The notes under the pieces: model-generated
Seen by the model: only the letters and a program-made list of their open reading frames with translations
Database searches by the model: none
What the model was told of the DNA's origin: nothing
Part shown: positions 34,122 through 43,400 of the stretch, piece by piece
How the letters are laid out: every line of letters starts with the position of its first letter
Numbering within the stretch: the stretch's first letter is position 1
DNA from: Methylobacterium sp. UNC378MF
GTDB taxonomy: Bacteria; Pseudomonadota; Alphaproteobacteria; Rhizobiales; Beijerinckiaceae
DNA length: 64,000 nucleotides
Assembly: GCF_900103195.1 (NCBI RefSeq)
Contig: NZ_FMWU01000012.1
Span: 124,001-188,000 of the forward strand
Direction of reading: 5' to 3'
Position numbers and translations under genes: made by a program

Positions 34122-35303
34122 TCAGTTGGTCACCGCGACGATCTCACCGTCCTTGAAGCGGGTGAACACGTAATCGTTCGGGCCGAGCGCGTCGTGCTGG
34201 CCGGGGGCGAAGGGCTTCTCGTAGGTTTTGATCAGGCCCGGATAGGTGCCGATCTTGTAGAAGCCGTCGCGGACCTTCGGGCCCTCGGCGGAGCCGGCGG
34301 CCTGGATGGCCAGAGCCAGCAGGTGCGTCGCATCGTAGGCGTTGGCGATGCCGACGGCGGGGGTGACGTCGGCCATCGACTTGATCGCCGGGTACTTGGC
34401 CTTGAGCGCGTCGAGCACCGCGCTCGCCTTCGGCGACGCGTTGCCCGCGAAGGTGAAGGTCTGGATGAAGTGGACCTTGCCGGCGCTGGGGCCGGCGAGC
34501 TCGTCGAAGCGGCCGCCCGCCGGGCCCCAGTGCGAGACGACCGGCACCGACCAGCCCATCCGGTCGAGAGACTTCACCACCTGGGCCGAGGGCCCGACAT
34601 TGCCGACGAGGAACAGCGCGTCGGCCCCGGCCTCCTTCAGCCGGGACAGCTGGGGCACCATGTCGACGTCGTTGGCCTCGTACTTCTCGATGCCCGCCGC
34701 CGGGAGGTTGGCCGCCTGCAGGGCGTCCTTGAGGCCCTTCTGGTTCGACTCGCCCCAGGCGTTGTTGACGAGGATCATGCCGGGCTTCTTCGCCCCGTAG
34801 GTCTTCACCGCGTAGGCGACCAGCGCCTCGTCGACGAGGGCGTCGACCGCCGAGACCCGGAAGGCGTAGTTGTCGGCGGCGCCGTTGCGGGTGATGCCGG
34901 TGCCGGCCGCCCAGGGGCCGATGAACGGCACCTTCATCTGGTTGGCGATCGGCACGATCGCCATCGAGACCGGCGTGTCGAGGCCGCCGACCACCGCGAC
35001 CACGCCGACCCGCTGGATCAGCTCGCGGGTCGCCAGCACGCCCTTGGACGGGTTGGCCTCGTCGTCGCGGGCCACGAGCTCGAGGGGGCGGCCGAGGACG
35101 CCGCCCTTGGCGTTGATCTCGTCGATGGCGAGACTCATCCCGCGGGAGATCGCCTCGCCGGATTTCGCGGACTGGCCGCTGAGGGCGGTCACGAGGCCGA
35201 TCTTGATGGTGTCGGCCGCCTGCGCGGTCGAGACCGCGAGGCCGAGCAGGGCGCTCGTCGTCACCGCGATGCGGCGCAGGGTCGGGGGCAGGAAGGAGGC
35301 CAT
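34122..35303 (-). CDS. Branched-chain-type ABC transporter substrate-binding protein
   Basis: A 393-residue periplasmic protein. The signal peptide ends near residue 30 (VSTAQAA). Type I fold: TIKIGLVTALSGQSAKSGEAI, AIDEINAKGGVLGRPLELVA, VVGGLDTPVSMAIVPIANQ, PWAAGTGITRNG and NAYDATHLLALAIQAAG. ATG 35303 has GGAGG directly upstream. First gene of the operon SBP-LivH-fusion-deacetylase. Its ligand is not leucine by necessity: the downstream deacetylase suggests an acylated or cyclic amine (inference). The GntR regulator next door is the likely controller. Confidence 0.9.
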   Translation of the reverse strand: MASFLPPTLRRIAVTTSALLGLAVSTAQAADTIKIGLVTALSGQSAKSGEAISRGMSLAIDEINAKGGVLGRPLELVARDDEANPSKGVLATRELIQRVGVVAVVGGLDTPVSMAIVPIANQMKVPFIGPWAAGTGITRNGAADNYAFRVSAVDALVDEALVAYAVKTYGAKKPGMILVNNAWGESNQKGLKDALQAANLPAAGIEKYEANDVDMVPQLSRLKEAGADALFLVGNVGPSAQVVKSLDRMGWSVPVVSHWGPAGGRFDELAGPSAGKVHFIQTFTFAGNASPKASAVLDALKAKYPAIKSMADVTPAVGIANAYDATHLLALAIQAAGSAEGPKVRDGFYKIGTYPGLIKTYEKPFAPGQHDALGPNDYVFTRFKDGEIVAVTN

Positions 35304-35389
35304 GGCGTGTCTCCGAGGGCGGGGCGCCCCAGCCGACCGCAACCTCCATGCCACTGAAAGCCCGATGCTTCGCCGCCCAGGGGCCCACC

Positions 35390-35457
35390 GTGCGTGCACC
35401 TCAGCGAGCATTTTGTGCTCAATCTCGTGCCAAAGTGCATACACTTCCTGCATGCAC
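35390..35457. promoter_or_regulatory. Cluster of GntR-like palindromes in the divergent promoter region
   Basis: Three related elements lie between the divergent transporter and NTF2-like genes: GTGCGTGCAC (35390-35399), AGTGCATACACT (35434-35445, a palindrome with one mismatched pair) and CTGCATGCAC (35448-35457, containing the perfect TGCATGCA). The form GTGN-TNCAC resembles operators of FCD-type GntR proteins, and such a regulator is encoded at 35929-36630. TTGTGC (35413) and TGCATA (35436) could be -35/-10 of the rightward promoter, the latter overlapping the central palindrome. Confidence 0.45.
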
Positions 35458-35501
35458 GGACCGGGCTTTTGCGGCACGTTAGGGCCGACAGGAGGCCTGC
35501 C

Positions 35502-35918
35502 ATGACCGATGAGACCCACCGCGCGGCGACCGCGTGCGACGCCGCCAACGTCACCGCCTATCTCGAGGCCTCGATGGTCCCGGATCCCGAGACGGCCGCG
35601 CGCTACATGGCGCCGGGCACCCGGATCGTGTTCACCGGCGCGCGGGTCTTCAACCATCCGTCGGAGGTCACGGCCTTCAATGCCGGGCGCTACGCCTGGG
35701 TGAAGAAGCGGATGGAGCGGCTGGACGTGGTGCCGGGCGACGGCGTCACCACGGTCTACAGCCTCGGCACCCTGTACGGCGCGTGGCCGGACGGCACGCC
35801 GTTCGAGGGCAACCGCTACGTCGACCGCTTCACCGTGCGCGACGGGCTGATCGTCGGCATGGAGGTCTGGAACGACAGCGCCGAGCGCCTGCTGACCAAG
35901 CACGGCCTCACGGCCTGA
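35502..35918 (+). CDS. SnoaL/NTF2-like protein of unknown function
   Basis: A 138-residue protein of the nuclear-transport-factor-2-like fold (NVTAYLEASMVPDPETAARYM, RIVFTGARVFNHPSEVTAFN, RYVDRFTVRDGLIVGMEVWNDSAERLL). Such small cones serve as isomerases, hydratases, lyases or binding proteins. ATG 35502 is preceded by a strong GGAGG at spacing 7. It is divergent to the transporter operon and convergent with the GntR gene, so it probably belongs to the same catabolic unit. No catalytic residues can be assigned from sequence. Confidence 0.78.
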   Translation: MTDETHRAATACDAANVTAYLEASMVPDPETAARYMAPGTRIVFTGARVFNHPSEVTAFNAGRYAWVKKRMERLDVVPGDGVTTVYSLGTLYGAWPDGTPFEGNRYVDRFTVRDGLIVGMEVWNDSAERLLTKHGLTA

Positions 35919-35928
35919 CGCCGAAGGC

Positions 35929-36630
35929 TCAGGCCCCGCCGCCCGCGACGTAGGGCGCCAGCAGGCGCCCGAGATCGCGCTCGCGCGGGGTCGGGGGCAC
36001 GATGCGCGCCCGCTCGGCGACCGCGTCGAGGTGGTGATCCATGAGCGCGGCGGCGCGCTCGGCATCGCCCGCCACCAGGGCGGCGACGATGTCGCGGTGC
36101 TCGCTCACGGCGCAATCCGAGGAATGCGGACGGCTGTAGAGGGACAGGATCAGGGCGCAGCGATAGCCGAGTTCTGCGACGTAGCGCGTCAGCACGGCGC
36201 TGCCGGTCATCTCGGCCAGCATCAGGTGGAACTCCGTGGCGAGCCGGATGGAGAGCGCCTCCGGCCCGCCCCGAGCCGCCTCCTCGCGGGCGATCTGGTC
36301 CAGCAGAACCTGACGCTGCTCCGGGCTGAGCTGCCCCGCGAGGCGGCGCACCACCAGCCGCTCCAGGCCGAGGCGCACGTCGAAGGTGTCGCGCGCCTCC
36401 TCCCAGCTCGGCGTCGCCACGACGGCGATGCGGTTGCGGCGGAGGTCGACCAGGCCTTCGCCGGCCAGCCGCAGGAGGGCCTGCCGCGCGATGGTGCGGC
36501 TCACCCCGAACCGCTCGCCGAGGGCGTCTTCCGGGAGGCGGTCACCGGGGGCGAGCGCCCGCTCGACGATGGCCCGGCGCAGGGCTTGGCAGATCGCGCC
36601 GACGCGATCGCCGTCCTCCATCGCCCTCAT
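35929..36630 (-). CDS. GntR family regulator, FCD subfamily
   Basis: A 233-residue regulator. Winged helix at residues about 10-75 (AICQALRRAIVERALAPGDRL, LGERFGVSRTIARQALLRLAGEGLV) and an all-helical FCD ligand domain at about 85-215 (FDVRLGLERLVVRRLAG, FHLMLAEMTGSAVLTRYV, CAVSEHRDIVAALVAGDAERA, MDHHLDAV), with Asp/His residues for the metal that FCD domains use to bind carboxylates. ATG 36630 is used; ATG 36621, with GAGGG just ahead, is equally possible. Likely controls the divergent transporter/NTF2-like genes through the palindromes at 35390-35457. Confidence 0.9.
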   Translation of the reverse strand: MRAMEDGDRVGAICQALRRAIVERALAPGDRLPEDALGERFGVSRTIARQALLRLAGEGLVDLRRNRIAVVATPSWEEARDTFDVRLGLERLVVRRLAGQLSPEQRQVLLDQIAREEAARGGPEALSIRLATEFHLMLAEMTGSAVLTRYVAELGYRCALILSLYSRPHSSDCAVSEHRDIVAALVAGDAERAAALMDHHLDAVAERARIVPPTPRERDLGRLLAPYVAGGGA

Positions 36631-37400
36631 CGACGACGTCCGCGGCCCATTGCCGATACCTCTGCGGATTGGTCCGTCATGATCCTCCCTCGGCCGCGAT
36701 CCGCCGCGACGCGTCCGGAGATGTGTCGGGTGGGCTCTTTGCAGACGCAGGACCGGGGGTGCAACGGTCACGCCACCTGCATCAGGTCGAGAGCGGGCGG
36801 CTGGGTCGGGTGCTCTGCTCGAACCGCCCGTCCGCCGATCGTTGCGCACATGAACCGGCAGGCACTGGACGCCGGAGGTGCCAAGGACGGGGAGAATGAA
36901 GGTGCCGTCCGGCCGCGCCACCACAAGATGCTCGCCTTCGGGTGTGAACGCGAGTCCGCGGGGCACGGAGCCGAAGGGAGCCTCGTCACGAATACAGGCG
37001 CCCGCGCGCGTACGGATGGGCCCCGTCGAAGGCGGCGTCTTGGCATCAACATCGAGGAGTACGGAACCTGCCCCAACGGCGGTGTGCGGATGGAAGCCCC
37101 AGGTATCGAAAACAATAAACAGACGTGGCTTTCCAGGATTTCATGCAAGGCGTGTCGCCAAGTAAAAATCAATACTGACAAGACGCTGCTTCTATGATCC
37201 TGTTTATGCCCGATTAAAAAATAACTGCGAGATCATCGCGGGGCATTCTCGTCATAAAGAATTCATTAACCATCCTAAAGGAAAATTTACAGCACGGTGT
37301 GTGATCTCGCCGCCCCGCGCCCAGGCGCCGACGATCCTGACGTGCTCGCTGACAGCCGCGTGCATGCCCGGGTCGAAGCGCGCAAAGAGACCCGTTTTAG
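36631..37400. other. Intergenic region before the autotransporter: decayed gene plus AT-rich promoter zone
   Basis: About 770 bases. The left part (36640-36830) shows nothing recognisable. The middle carries the beta-propeller remnant annotated separately. The right part (about 37125-37300) is clearly richer in A+T than its surroundings and probably holds the autotransporter promoter, for example around CATAAAGAATTCATTAACC, but I cannot assign boxes. Confidence 0.5.
36830..37140 (-). pseudogene. Possible remnant of a beta-propeller/lactonase-like gene
   Basis: On the minus strand an open frame without start codon reads KPRLFIVFDTWGFHPHTA, then GSVLLDVDAKT and VPRGLAFTPEGEHLVVARPD followed by GTFILPVLGTSG. 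The last parts look like blades of a YncE/SMP-30/WD40-like propeller (xGLAFTPDGxxLxVA). A stop precedes it at about 37141 and similarity fades into arginine-rich noise towards 36830. It would be roughly 100 residues of a protein normally over 300 long. Weak call, based on pattern only; it could also be a fortuitous frame. Confidence 0.35.
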
Positions 37401-40400
37401 ATGCCGTGCTTTCCAAGTCAGCCATGTGTCCCGACCCGTGAGCAGAAGCTTCGCAAGGGCGGACGGCTTCTGGTCGCGGCCATCACCGCCCTGGTGGTCA
37501 TCCCTGACGTGCCCCTGCGCGCCGCCGAGCGGCCCGAGCCCCAGGTGGTGACCGGTGCAAACGGCCGGGATGGGAAAGCCAACGTGTTCTCTTCGAACAT
37601 CGCCGCGACGCCCGGCGAGACCGGCGGTGACCTGTCCTTGATCGGTGTTGATGCCGCGGCCGCCGGGAACGACCCTGCCGCGACGATTCGGATCGGGTCG
37701 GTGGGCGGGGCTGGAGGTCGCGGCGATGCCGTCATCGGGCTGGCCTCCGTCCCCGGCGCCCGAGGGGGAAATGGCGGTGCCGTCGCGGTGACGCTGGAGG
37801 AGGATGTCTCCGGGCAGGGCGAGCAGGTCGGCTACACCACGCGCAACCGCGGCGCCCAGCTCCAATTTCAGCCGATCCCCCGGTTCTGGGTCTACTCCAA
37901 TGGCGGCCGCGGGGGCGACGGACAGCACGATGTCGGCGGTGGCGGCGATGCCGGGTCGGCCAGCCTGGTTCTGTCTTCCAGGATCTCCACGGAGGGACAG
38001 GCCTTCCTGGGCGTGCGGGTGAGCGCGGCCGGCGGTGCCGCTGGCGGCGGCGGAACCGACGCGGACCAGACTGCGTCGCGGACCGGCGGCGCCGGCGGCA
38101 CCGCCGCGCTCACCGTGACGCGATCCGGGCAGGTCGTCACCGACGGCACCGGCGCGACGGCGGTGATCGTCGAATCCCTCGGCGGCGCAGGCTCCGTTCG
38201 CGGCAGCGGCACATTCTACAGCAACCCCTTCGTGACGGCGGGTGGCGCGGGCGGCACGGCGCAACTCCACACATCCGGCACGATCAGGACCTCCGGCGAC
38301 TATGCCCTCGGCGCGCTGGTCCAGAGCATCGGCGGAGACGGTGGGAGCCAGCCCGATGCCGGCGGCCGGCCGGGTGCGCGGGGCGGAGACGGTGGTGCGG
38401 TCACCGTGACCCAGAGCGGCACGATCGTCACCGAGGGCGATTACGCCCTCGGCCTCGTCGCGCAATCGGTTGGCGGCTCGGGCGGCAGGGGCGGCGGCGG
38501 CGTCTTCGGCGGCGGCACCGGCGGCTCTGCCGCCACGGGCGGTTCGGTGACGGTGATCAACGGCGGCACCGTCACGACGTCCGGTACAGGGGCGAGCGGA
38601 CTTGTCGCGCAGAGCATCGGCGGCGGCAGCGCCCTCTCGGCCCTGCCGGTCTCGGCCCTCGACGTGGCGCCGAAGACCGCCGGTGGCGGTGCCGGCGGCT
38701 TGTCGTACTGGTTCGGCAGCGGTGGCACCGGCGGTACCGGCGGCGCAGGCGGCGCGGCTGCAATCATCAACGAAGGCGGCCGGATCACGACCGAGGGCGA
38801 CACCGCTTTCGGCGCTCTGGCGCAGAGCATCGGCGGCAGCGGCGGCAGCGGCGGCGGCGCCCTCCCGGCTGGAGCATTCTTCTCTGTGGGTCTGGGCGGG
38901 AGCGGTGGCGGCGGCGGCGATGGCGGTCTTGCCCGCTTCACCGGCAGATCTGGCGCGATCGAGACGAGCGGCGCTGGGTCGACGGCCGTGCTGGTGCAGA
39001 GCGTCGGCGGCGGCGGCGGCGTGGGCGGCGACGTCAAGAGCGTTGCGGCCGGGGTTGTACTCTCGGCCTCCTGGGCGATCGGGGGGCGCGGCGGCCTGGG
39101 CGGAAACGGCGGCGAGGCCCGGATCGACAGCAGCACGACCGTGACGACCGCGGGTTTCGGGGCGAATGGCCTGTCCGTCCTCAGTATCGGCGGCGGCGGC
39201 GGAGTCGGCGGCCTCGCCAGTGCAAAGGCCATCACGGCACCCTTCGTCACGCCGAGCGGTACGGCGCTGCCGAGCTTCGCCTTCTCGACCGCGATCGGCG
39301 GCTCGGGCGGTGGGGGCGGCAACGGCGGCGCGGCGGGCATCCTCAATTCCGGTTCGGTCACCACCTACGGGGACTCTGCCGTCGGCCTTCTCGCCCTCAG
39401 TGTCGGCGGCGGCGGCGGTATCGGCGGCGACGCGGCCGCCTACGCGCTGGCGGTCGCGCCGCCCGGCCAGACGGCCGTATCCGCATCCTCGACGCTCGGC
39501 GGCAGGGGCGGCGGCGGCGGCAACGGCGGCACCGTGACGGCCGAGAATAGCGGTGTGGTCCGCACATCGGGGGACGGCGCCATCGGCATCGAGGCTCAGA
39601 GCATCGGCGGGGGCGGCGGCAATGGCGGCGGCGCCACCGCGACCAGCAACAGCGTGAGCCTGCGCCAGAATATCACCGTGTCGCGGGGTATCGGCGGGAC
39701 CGCGGGCGGCGGCGGGGTCGGCGGCGCGGTGACGGTCTCGCAGGCCGGCAGCATCACCACGGGGGGCGCCTATGCCGCCGGCATCCTCGCCCAGAGCGTC
39801 GGCGGCGGCGGCGGCAACGGCGGCAATGCCTCAACCCTCGCGGCCACCGGTTTCTCCTTCGACAAGACCCTGAACGGCCTCATCGGCAAGTTGCCAATCG
39901 CCGACGCGCTCGCGGTGACCGAGACGATCGGGGGCGGGACGGGCAACGGCAACCGCGGCGGCCTGGTCATGGTCACGAACCGGGGCGCGATTGCAACCGG
40001 CGGATCGAATGCCCACGCCATCGAGGCGCAGAGCATCGGCGGCGGCGGCGGCAATGGTGGCGACGTGTCCGGATCGGCCGTGGGCAAGCTCGCCGTCAGC
40101 CTCACGCTCGGCGGAACAGGGGGCGTCGGCGGCAGCGGCGGGAACGTGGCCGTGTCCAATGCCGCCACCGGCGTGATCAAGACCGTGGGCGACGGGTCGC
40201 ACGGCATCGTCGCCCAGAGCATCGGCGGCGGCGGCGGTATGGGCGGCAGCATCGCGGCGCGCGACGATACCGACCCGGACACGATCGGCACGATATGGCG
40301 CCAGATCAAGGATACGATCGGTGCCGCCGAATACGAGAAGTGGGCGAAGGACAAGAGTAATAAGGAAGACAAGCAAGCCCTTGATCAATTCGTGAAGGAC

Positions 40401-43400
40401 ATCAAGAGCAGCGATACGTACAAGAATCTGGCCGACAAGCTCAAGAATTCGGATTTCGGCAAGGCGCTCAAATCCTACAGCGGCAGCGTCTCGAGCTATC
40501 TCGACGCGCAGAAGAAGGGCGCCGCCAAGCTGCCGGACGTCTCGGCGACCCTGGCGCTCGGCGGCGACGGGGCTCAGGGCGGGAGCGGCGGCACCGTCAC
40601 CATCGAGAATGCCGGCACCATCACGACGCGGGGCATCGGCTCGCACGGCATCATGGCGCAGAGCATTGGCGGCGGCGGCGGCCAGGGCGGCCTCGCCTTC
40701 GCGGAGGCGACCAACCGGACCAACCTGTCGGCGACGCTCGGCGGCGTGGGCGGCAGCGGCAATACCGGCGGCGCGGTCGAGATCCAGAACACCGGCAGCG
40801 TCGCGACTGTGGAGGATGCCGCCTACGGCCTGTACGCGCAGAGCATCGGCGGCGGGGGCGGCAACGGGGTCGCCGCCACCATCGCCAGCAGCGACACGAA
40901 CAAGGGCCTGACCCTGAACCTGACCGTCGGCGGGTCCGGGGGGGCTGGGTCGAATGGCGGATCGGTTCGGGTCGAGAACCGCGGAACGGTGACCACCACG
41001 GGCACCGAGGCGCATGCCGTGGTCGCGCAGAGCATCGGCGGCGGCGGGGGAAGCTTCTCCGCGCCGTCCGCCGCCATGGCCGAGGCCGAGCCCGCCTCGC
41101 CCTCCGCGGAGGACGGGCGTGCGGCCGCCGGGACGGGGCAGTCCAAGAAGGATACCAGGAGCGACGCCCAGGCTTTGGCGGACGCCCTGCTGGGTGCACT
41201 CGATATCGAGCGGATCGCTCCTCCGGGGGATCCGACCGGTGTGTCGAAGAAATCCGGCAGCCTGACGCTCGGCGGCTCCGGACGCATGGCGGGCAACGGC
41301 GGCGACGTGACAATCGTGCAATCCGGTTCGATCACGACGACCGGGTTCGGGGCCGTCGGCATGCTGGCCCAGAGCATCGGCGGCGGCGGCGGACTCGCCT
41401 CCGTTGCCGCCGGGCCGGGCGGCCACCGATATACGTTCGGGATCGGTGGCGCCGGCGGCGCTTCAGGGAATGGCGGCCCGGTCACGGTGAGCCTGACCGC
41501 GGGCGCGCAAGTCTTCACCGCAGGCGACGCGGCGCCGGCCCTGTTGCTGCAATCCATCGGCGGCGGGGGCGGATACGGTGGTGCGCATCAGGTGATGGGC
41601 TACGCCGTCCCCTATGTGCTTCGCGACGGGTCAAACGGCGACGGCGGGGCCATCCGCGTGACGCTGGACGACGGCGCCGCGATCCGCACGACGGGCACCC
41701 AATCCCATGGAATCCTGGCCCAGAGCCTCGGCGCAGGCGGCGGCCTGCTCCTCGATCCGGCCGCCCCAGCCACTGCGGCTTCAGGCCAGAGCCGCCTCGG
41801 CTCCACGGGCAAAGGCGGTGACATCACCATCGAGTCGTCCGGATCGATCATCGCGTCGGGTCTCGACGCGAACGCGATCTTCGCCCAGTCCGGAGTCCAG
41901 CGCACCGACGGCAGCCTCGAGCCCGACCGGGAGCGGGGCGGCACGATCACCGTCCGGGTGAACGGCCTCGTCACAGGCGGCAGCGGCACCGGAGCGGCGA
42001 TCCGCATCGACGGGGGACGCTACAACACGATCGATATCGATGCGCGCGCCGTGGTCAGCGCGGCCTCCGGCCGGGCCATCGTCGGTGCGTTCACGGCCGG
42101 CGAGATCAACAATCATGGGACCGTGGTCGGCGACGTGGACCTGACTGGCGGCCAGACCGGAAGCGTCGTCTTCAACAACGGTGGTCTCTACAATGCCGGT
42201 TCGACGTCGGCGATCCTGCGCACCGGGCCCGAAGGCGTGGTCGCGCTGGGAGCCGGCGGCCGCCTGCGCAACAGCGCCATCCTCGACATCGGCGGCGTCG
42301 GCACCGTCGCGCGGGCGACGGTGACCGGCAATTTCGAGCAGACGGAATATGGCCGTCTGCTCGTCGACATCGCACCCCTGGCGCCGGACTCCGCCCTGCG
42401 CAACGATCTGCTGACCGTCACCGGCACCGCCTCGCTGAAGGGCGTGGTCGAGCCGCATTTGATCGACGGCCTCTCGCCCGGCCGCTACACTTTCCTCAGA
42501 GCCGGTCAGATCGTGGATGCCAGCGCCGTCGCCACCGGGGGCAGCATCCATTCGGGGGCGATCCCGATTTCCTGGGCGATCGTCGCGACAGGGGACAGCA
42601 TCGCTCTGGTGCCGCAGGCCCATTTCACGGCGCCGGTGGGCGTGACGCTCACCTCGGATCAGCGCAACGTCGCGCAGGGCCTGCAGGATGCCTGGGACGG
42701 GAACACCACCAAGCTGGGCACCCTCTACGCGCGTTTCCTCTCGGTCGACAGCCAGAAGGCCTATGCGGCTGCCCTGGACGAGTTGAAGCCTGAATCCAAC
42801 CAAGACATCCTGACCGACCGGACGCTCGACACCCGAAAGGGCCTCCAGCGCGCCATGAGTTGTCCGGCCTTCACCGGCACCGGCACGCTGCTCCGCGAGG
42901 GCGAATGCGTCTGGGGACGGATCACCAGCGCTCACACGACCCAGTCCGCGACCGCGGATGATGGCGGCTACCATCAGACCGCCCTCAGCTATCAGAGCGG
43001 ACTGCAGACCGAGTTCGCGCCGGATTGGTTCTTCGGCCTCACCGGAGCCTATACCCGGGCCCTCCAGAGCGACCCCGACCGGATCACCGGGACGACCAGC
43101 GATGCCGCCGATGTCTCAGCGGCGCTGAAGCACCAGATCGGCCCCTGGCTCCTCGCGGCATCGGCCAACCTCGGCTATTCCTGGGCCGACAACAAGCGCC
43201 TGATCGACTTTGGCGGCGCGACCGCAACGGCGCGCAGCAAGTCCGGCATTCTCACCGCGGGCGGCCGGATGAGAGCCAGCTATCAGGTTCTGTTCGGGGA
43301 CTGGTACCTCAAGCCCTACGCGGATCTGGACCTGCTCTACAGCTACAGCCCCGCCTATTCCGAGACCGGCGCCCCCGGCTTCAACCTCGACATGCGGCCG

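Noticed and set aside
38000..41800. Regular GGCGGCGGCGGC-type repeats read as a tandem-repeat locus or CRISPR
   Set aside because: The repeats are imperfect coding repeats of AQSIGGGGGNGG in a continuous autotransporter frame; there are no spacers and no cas genes.
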